64,000 nucleotides of DNA. Origin: Streptomyces albiflavescens. Lineage in GTDB: Bacteria; Actinomycetota; Actinomycetes; Streptomycetales; Streptomycetaceae. Both the position numbers and the translations under genes were made by a program. The first letter of the stretch is position 1, and every line of letters starts with the position of its first letter. A model generated the notes under the pieces. That model saw nothing but the letters and a program-made list of their open reading frames with translations. It had not been told where the DNA came from and did not search any database. Positions 59,311 through 64,000 of this stretch are shown here, in pieces. The stretch spans positions 1 to 64,000 of the forward strand of contig NZ_BMMM01000031.1 of NCBI RefSeq assembly GCF_014645835.1. The letters run 5' to 3'.

Positions 59311-60821
59311 TCGGGCGGCTGCGGCGGGCGTACCGGAGGCTGCGGCTCGGCACCCGGCTGGCGCTGGGCCTCGGGGTGCTGGCCCTGGTGGCGTTCGCCG
59401 TCGTCGGCACGGCTCTGACGACCTACATGCGGGACTATCTGTCGGCCCAGCTCGACGACCAGTTGGGGCTCGCCCAGGTCGCCCAGTCCAAGAGCATCGC
59501 GGAGCACGGCACGCTCCAGGGCAAGAAGTACTACCGCTGGTACTACGCCGTGTACGACGTGTCGGACGGCACCGCTGTGCTCCGCAAGCCCGAGGAGACC
59601 GGCGACCTGCCCGAGGACATCGCCGACCTCACCTCCGTGGCCGAGGCGCAGATCTCCGCGGGCACCGAGGTGCTGCGCACCGAGCACATCACGGGCGAGG
59701 GCGAGTACCGGCTGCGCGGCTGCGAGGTCGAGCCCGGTGTGGTCCTGGTCAGCGGCGCGCCGATGGACGACATCGACGGCACGGTGAGGCAGCTGATCAC
59801 GATCCAGGTGGTCGCCTTCGGACTCGCGCTGCTGGCGCTGGTGGTGTTCGGCCGCAGACTGCTGCGCCGCGGTCTCAAGCCGCTGAGCGACATGGCGCAC
59901 ACCGCCCACGGCATCACCTCGCACGACCTGACCGAGTCGGCGGCCCGGCTGCCGCTGCGCGCCGACAAGCGGGGCGGCGGCCCGGAGGTCGAGGAACTGC
60001 GCACGGCCTTCAACACGATGCTGGAGCACATCGACGACTCCCTCGCGGTCCGCGCGGAGGCCGAGCAGCGGCTGCGCCGGTTCGTCGCGGACGCCTCGCA
60101 CGAACTCCGCACGCCCCTGATGTCCGTACGGGGCTACGCGGACCTCTTCCAGTACGCCGCCGCCAACCACCCCGAGGAGCGGGACAAACACCTGGCCCGG
60201 CTGCGCGCCGAGGCGGCCAGGATGGGCGTACTCCTCGACGACCTGCTGCTGCTCGCCCGCCTCGACGCCGCCGAGGTGGAGACACCGCTGCGGCTGGAGG
60301 ACGCGGACCTGACGGAGCTGACACGGGAGGCGGCGGACGCCTTCCGCGCGGGCCACCCGGACCGCGAGCTGACAGCGAGCATCGGCCCGGACCACGTGCG
60401 GCTCAGGCTGGACTCCCTGCGCATCCGGCAGGTGCTGGACAACCTGCTCACCAACGCCGCCGTGCACACCCCGGCCGGTACCAAGGTGAGCGTGGAGCTG
60501 TCCGTTTCCTCGGGCGCGGCGGTCGTACGGATCGCCGACTCGGGCCCCGGCATCCCGGCCGCCGAGCAGGAACGCGTCTTCGACCGCTTCTACCGCGTCG
60601 ACAAGGCGCGCAGCCGCGACCGCGGGGGCAGCGGCCTCGGCCTCGCGGTCGCGCGCTCACTGGTGCGCGCGCACGGCGGCACCGTCGACGTCAGCAGCCG
60701 CCCGGGCTCGACGGCCTTCACGATCAGGCTTCCTCGCGCCGCGGACGGCGCCGTCCCTCGCACGGGGGACGGCGTCATGGCTCGGAGGAGGGACGATCTC
60801 GAACGGCACCCGCTGCCATAA
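59307..60821 (+). CDS. sensor histidine kinase (HisKA type)
   Basis: A 504-residue membrane kinase. Two helices (about 17-40 and 165-185) flank an extracytoplasmic sensor domain of about 125 residues; HAMP follows. The phosphoacceptor is in FVADASHELRTPLMSVRGY, the N-box in RQVLDNLLTNAAVH, and the G-boxes in DSGPGIP and GGSGLGLAVARSL. GTG 59307 overlaps the regulator stop as GTGA. The last 30 residues, beyond the ATPase fold, are encoded by hairpin sequence resembling an intergenic element at 63063-63080. Confidence 0.9.
   Translation: MIGRLRRAYRRLRLGTRLALGLGVLALVAFAVVGTALTTYMRDYLSAQLDDQLGLAQVAQSKSIAEHGTLQGKKYYRWYYAVYDVSDGTAVLRKPEETGDLPEDIADLTSVAEAQISAGTEVLRTEHITGEGEYRLRGCEVEPGVVLVSGAPMDDIDGTVRQLITIQVVAFGLALLALVVFGRRLLRRGLKPLSDMAHTAHGITSHDLTESAARLPLRADKRGGGPEVEELRTAFNTMLEHIDDSLAVRAEAEQRLRRFVADASHELRTPLMSVRGYADLFQYAAANHPEERDKHLARLRAEAARMGVLLDDLLLLARLDAAEVETPLRLEDADLTELTREAADAFRAGHPDRELTASIGPDHVRLRLDSLRIRQVLDNLLTNAAVHTPAGTKVSVELSVSSGAAVVRIADSGPGIPAAEQERVFDRFYRVDKARSRDRGGSGLGLAVARSLVRAHGGTVDVSSRPGSTAFTIRLPRAADGAVPRTGDGVMARRRDDLERHPLP
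60751..60772 (+). other. hairpin inside the kinase 3' end
   Basis: CCGTCCC (60751-60757) pairs with GGGACGG (60766-60772). It lies in the poorly conserved kinase tail, 49 bases before the next gene, and could attenuate readthrough between the two regulatory systems. Confidence 0.35.
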
Positions 60822-62080
60822 TGACCGGTGTGCACCGTGCGACGGCTTGGCGTGACACCTGGAGCGGAATGCAGCGGTGGGCGGCGGAACTCCCGTACGT
60901 GGGTGCCGCGTTCGGGACACTGCTCGGGTTGCTCGCCGTCCTGGAATCGCTCGCCGAATTCGTCGCCGCCCATGGGTCGATTCCCCGTATGTTCGCCGAC
61001 GCCACCACACACACCGGTCCGCACGGCAGCGCCGCCGGCGTGCAATTCGCCATGGTGGTAGGCCTGTTGTGCCTGTCTACCGCCTTGCCCCTGGCCTTTC
61101 TGCGCCCTCTGACGGCAGGGATCGCCGTCACCGCGGCGAGCGTCGGCTCACTCGTGATCTTTCAGACGCTCACGCTGGCGGGCCTGGCCGCGCAGCTCAT
61201 CGCCCAGTACCGGCTCGGTCGCAGCGGCTCCGTCCTGCCGGCCGCGCTGCTCGCCGCGCCCTTCCTCGTCCTGGCCCTGACGACGTCCGACACCGACCAC
61301 CAGGTACGACTCGTCCTGGTCGCGGCGCTGGCCCCGCTGGCGGCCTTCACCGGACTCGCAGGCCGGTCGAAGGAACAGAACCGGCAACACAGTGCCATCC
61401 GCGAGGACATGGACGGCGCCCGGTGGGAGTACGCCGCACGCGGGGAACGCGTACGCATCGTCCGTGAGCTCCACGACGTCGTGGGCCACCACATCTCCAT
61501 GATCGCCGTGCAGGCCGAGACGGCCCGCGTAGCCACCGCGGGCATGCCCGCCGAGGGCGCCGCACGGCTGCTCGGCATAGGGGACACCGCCCGCGCCGCC
61601 CTCACCGAGATGCGCCGTCTGCTCGGCGTGCTGCGCGAGGACACCGAGTCCGTCACCGGCGGCGACCGCCGGCCGCAGCCCGACCTGCGGCAGCTCCACG
61701 CACTGCTCGACGAGGCCCGCAAGGCGTCCGCCACGACCATCCGCCTCATCCTCAGCGGACCCCCGCGCGCATTGGAGCCCGGCATCGAACTCGCCGCCTA
61801 CCGCATCGTCCAGGAATCTCTCACCAACGCCCGCAAGCACGCCACCGGCGCCGCCGTCGACGTGGAACTCACCTACACCGACGACGACACCCTGCGCATA
61901 CGCGTCCGCGACAACGGACCGGGGCCGCCACCCGACCGACCCGTGGACGGACACGGCCTGCTCGGCATGCGGGAACGCGCGGCCGCGGTCGGCGGAGACG
62001 TACGGACCGGTTCGGCGTTCGCCGGCGGCGGGTTCGTCGTCGAGGCGCGCCTGCCCGCCAAGACGGAAGGGACCCCATGA
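60821..62080 (+). CDS. NarL-type sensor histidine kinase (HisKA_3)
   Basis: A 419-residue membrane kinase with about 4-6 hydrophobic helices in the first 190 residues and little extracytoplasmic sequence, suggesting a signal sensed in or near the membrane. The HisKA_3 phosphoacceptor is in RIVRELHDVVGHHISMIAVQ. The ATPase has ESLTNARKHA, RVRDNGPG and GHGLLGMRERAA. The ATG overlaps the previous stop as TAATG, and its stop overlaps the regulator start as ATGA. It is functionally paired with the LuxR regulator rather than the preceding OmpR pair. Confidence 0.88.
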   Translation: MTGVHRATAWRDTWSGMQRWAAELPYVGAAFGTLLGLLAVLESLAEFVAAHGSIPRMFADATTHTGPHGSAAGVQFAMVVGLLCLSTALPLAFLRPLTAGIAVTAASVGSLVIFQTLTLAGLAAQLIAQYRLGRSGSVLPAALLAAPFLVLALTTSDTDHQVRLVLVAALAPLAAFTGLAGRSKEQNRQHSAIREDMDGARWEYAARGERVRIVRELHDVVGHHISMIAVQAETARVATAGMPAEGAARLLGIGDTARAALTEMRRLLGVLREDTESVTGGDRRPQPDLRQLHALLDEARKASATTIRLILSGPPRALEPGIELAAYRIVQESLTNARKHATGAAVDVELTYTDDDTLRIRVRDNGPGPPPDRPVDGHGLLGMRERAAAVGGDVRTGSAFAGGGFVVEARLPAKTEGTP

Positions 62081-62796
62081 GTGCCCCGTCCTCGCCCATC
62101 CGCGTCGTCGTCGCCGACGACCACGTGGTCGTCCGCACCGGGTTCTCCGCGCTGCTGGACAGCCAGCCGGACTTCACGGTCGTGCAGACCGCATCTTCCG
62201 GAGCCGAAGCGGTACGCGTCTGCCGCGACGTGTCGCCCGACGTCGTCCTCATGGACATCCGCATGCCCGAGATGGACGGCATCGAGGCCACCCGACAACT
62301 CGTCGATTCCTCGCCCGACGGCTCGGAGGCACCACGCATCCTCATCCTGACGACGTTCGACCTCGACGAGTACGTCTACGACGCGCTGCGTGCCGGAGCC
62401 AGCGGTTTCCTCCTCAAGGAGGCCACCGCCGAACGGCTCTTCGACGCCGTGCGCGTCGTCGCGGCCGGGGACGCGCTGCTCGCGCCCGGCATCACCCGAC
62501 GGCTCATCAAAGAGTTCGCCCTGATGCCCACCAAGGCCGATGTCCCGCCGCCGCCCGAGATGAGGTCGCTCACCGCGCGCGAGACAGAGGTCCTACTGCT
62601 GGTCGCAGAGGGCCTGTCCAACCCCGAGATCGCCGCCCGGCTGGTCGTCAGCGAGGAGACGGTGAAGACCCATGTCAGCCGCATTCTCGGCAAGTTGGCG
62701 CTGCGCGACCGGACCCAGGCCGTCATCGCCGCGTACGAGACGGGACTTGTCGTCCCCCGCTCCCGCGGATCCGCCCAGGGACTGTCCGGCGGATAA
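62077..62796 (+). CDS. NarL/LuxR-family response regulator
   Basis: A 239-residue regulator. Receiver (about 5-125): VVADDH, phosphoacceptor in VVLMDIRMPEMDG, and Lys in GFLLKEA. The C-terminal LuxR HTH (about 165-225) has SLTARETEVLLLVAEGLSNP and ETVKTHVSRILGKL. The ATGA overlap couples it to the kinase. Such pairs commonly control the ABC exporter gene next to them, and one begins 376 bases downstream. Confidence 0.9.
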   Translation: MSAPSSPIRVVVADDHVVVRTGFSALLDSQPDFTVVQTASSGAEAVRVCRDVSPDVVLMDIRMPEMDGIEATRQLVDSSPDGSEAPRILILTTFDLDEYVYDALRAGASGFLLKEATAERLFDAVRVVAAGDALLAPGITRRLIKEFALMPTKADVPPPPEMRSLTARETEVLLLVAEGLSNPEIAARLVVSEETVKTHVSRILGKLALRDRTQAVIAAYETGLVVPRSRGSAQGLSGG

Positions 62797-63171
62797 GGTC
62801 GGAGGAGAGCCCCGGCGCCTCATCAGCACAGGTGAGCGGGGCCTGTTGCGTCCGGCTGCAAGGCGGAGGAGGGCGACGACGCGATGGGGGTCCCCCCTGC
62901 TCGAGCGAAGCCGAGAGCTTGGGGGAGTCGGGAACCGACGACTACGCCGCTGGGGGCATTTCCTCTGGGGGAGGGCGTGCCAGGCCCGCGTCTCCGACAG
63001 GATCCATCAGAAGCCCCCTAGCCGTCCGCGGCTCGCCGTCATCCCCAGGTAGGGCAGCGCGCGTCCCTCGCGTGGGGGACGGACGGTCCGCGTCGTGGCT
63101 CCTGTGAGTGCCGTCGGACTTGGCTCTGCGTCGTGACGACCCGGGCACCGCCTTCTTCCTAATCTGCTGGC
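62797..63171. other. 375-base gap before the ABC transporter gene
   Basis: No ORF of coding character is seen. The gap holds the second 35-base palindromic element (62892-62926) and a hairpin (GTCCC 63063-63067, GGGAC 63076-63080). TAATCT (63160-63165), 6 bases before the ABC gene ATG, fits a -10 for a leaderless mRNA. Confidence 0.5.
62892..62926. repeat. interspersed palindromic element, copy 2
   Basis: 34 of 35 bases match the copy at 8666-8700, in the same orientation. Here it lies between a response regulator and an ABC transporter gene. Confidence 0.75.
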
Positions 63172-64000
63172 ATGGAAAAGACGATCGACGGTTCGCGGGC
63201 GACGATCGAGGTCAGGAACGTGCACAAGCGCTTCGGGAGCACCCGGGCGCTGGACGGGATGACGTTCACCGTCCATCCCGGGCAGGTCACCGGCTTCGTG
63301 GGTCCGAACGGCGCGGGCAAGTCCACCACGATGCGCGTGATCCTCGGCCTGGACCGGCCGGACGAAGGGGCCGCGCTGGTCGGCGGTCGCCCGTACCGGG
63401 AGCTGCGCACCCCGCTGACGCACATCGGGGCCCTGCTGGACGCCGCGGCCGTGCAGCCGAGCCGTACCGCCCGCCACCATCTGCTGTGGCTGGCCCACTC
63501 CCAGGGGCTGAGCGCGGGGCGGGTCGACGAGGTGATCCGGCAGGTCGGCCTTCAGGAGGTGGCCGGGCGCAAGGCGGGCGGATTCTCCCTGGGCATGAGG
63601 CAGCGCCTGGGCATTGCGGCGGCGCTGCTCGGCAACCCGCCGGTGATCATGCTCGACGAACCCTTCAACGGCCTGGACCCCGAAGGGTTCAGGTGGATAC
63701 GCGGCTTCCTGGCGTCGCTGGCCGAACAGGGCCGGGCGGTGCTGGTCTCGAGTCATCTGATGAGCGAACTGCAGGACAGCGCGGACCATGTGGTGGTCGT
63801 CGGGCGCGGCAGGGTCATCGCGGACATGAGCGTGCGCGACCTGCTGGCGTCGGTGTCCCAGGGGCGGGTGACCCTGCGGACGTCGGCCCTCACACAGGCG
63901 ATGACGGTGCTGGCGCGCGAGGGCGCCACGGTGAGCTCCGCGGAAGCCGAGACGATCAGCGTGACCGGGCTGCCGGCCGAGGACGTGGTGGCGCTGCTCG
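63172..64000 (+). CDS. ABC transporter ATP-binding protein (partial, runs off the window)
   Basis: The first 276 codons of an ABC-2-type ATPase. Walker A is GPNGAGKST, the signature is FSLGMRQRL, Walker B is VIMLDEP, and the switch His is in VSSHLMSEL. The sequence continues past 64000, so the C-terminus is not seen. A membrane permease probably follows. There is no Shine-Dalgarno before the ATG; TAATCT 6 bases upstream suggests a leaderless start. The preceding NarL-type system probably controls it. Export of a drug, lantibiotic or lipid is usual for this group; the substrate is unknown. Confidence 0.9.
   Translation, partial: MEKTIDGSRATIEVRNVHKRFGSTRALDGMTFTVHPGQVTGFVGPNGAGKSTTMRVILGLDRPDEGAALVGGRPYRELRTPLTHIGALLDAAAVQPSRTARHHLLWLAHSQGLSAGRVDEVIRQVGLQEVAGRKAGGFSLGMRQRLGIAAALLGNPPVIMLDEPFNGLDPEGFRWIRGFLASLAEQGRAVLVSSHLMSELQDSADHVVVVGRGRVIADMSVRDLLASVSQGRVTLRTSALTQAMTVLAREGATVSSAEAETISVTGLPAEDVVALL

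Overview
The window is about 64 kb of high-GC DNA with strong G/C bias at third codon positions, many GTG starts, rare TTA codons and families typical of actinomycetes (PucR and DUF2637 proteins, TAT-exported glycoside hydrolases, a CebR-like box, an IdeR/DmdR-like iron box). It reads as a Streptomyces chromosome, probably arm-proximal because accessory and secretory genes dominate. No rRNA, tRNA, CRISPR array, transposase or complete insertion sequence was seen.

Layout. 0-17 kb is mixed: an exported GH95-like hydrolase, a DUF456 membrane protein, a LuxR-type regulator, a degenerate PP2C-like protein with a tandem-repeat linker, a PoxB-like pyruvate:quinone oxidoreductase, a GH38 alpha-mannosidase, an RsbW-like ATPase, a DUF2637 protein, an iron-regulated FhuF-like reductase, a GntR regulator and a TPR protein. 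17-26 kb is a purine-catabolism block: a PucR regulator diverges from the three xanthine dehydrogenase subunits, followed by a purine permease and the XdhC maturation factor. A 22-codon leader ORF with a strong Shine-Dalgarno lies in the regulatory region. 26-32 kb holds a GH6 cellulase behind a CebR-like box, an SRPBCC protein, a DUF2278 protein, an intact P450, and two genes each interrupted by one in-frame TAG (a P450 and a polysaccharide deacetylase).

33-50 kb is the most interesting part and looks like an uncharacterised biosynthetic gene cluster. It encodes two flavin-halogenase-like proteins, an MFS exporter and a tightly coupled nine-gene run: a one-module NRPS-like protein (half condensation domain, adenylation domain with an alanine-type code, carrier domain, beta-lactamase/PBP-fold domain whose catalytic Ser is Cys), an ATP-grasp ligase, a U32-like TIM-barrel protein with a minisatellite tail, an asparagine-synthetase-like amidotransferase, two 2-oxoglutarate oxygenases, an IlvE-type aminotransferase and an AEC permease. 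The halogenase unit and the MFS unit start from near-identical promoters with a shared operator-like element. No regulator is encoded inside the cluster. One halogenase carries a TTA codon, so bldA control is likely. The parts suggest a small alanine-containing peptide-like product that is halogenated or hydroxylated and exported; this is inference.

50-56 kb is a leftward operon for exported arabinan breakdown (two GH43 proteins and one GH127 with an inserted LamG domain). 56-61 kb is an extracytoplasmic flavin electron-transfer module (ferric-reductase-like protein, FMN-binding protein, ApbE) divergent from an OmpR-type two-component system. 61-64 kb is a NarL-type two-component system followed by an ABC transporter ATPase that runs off the window.
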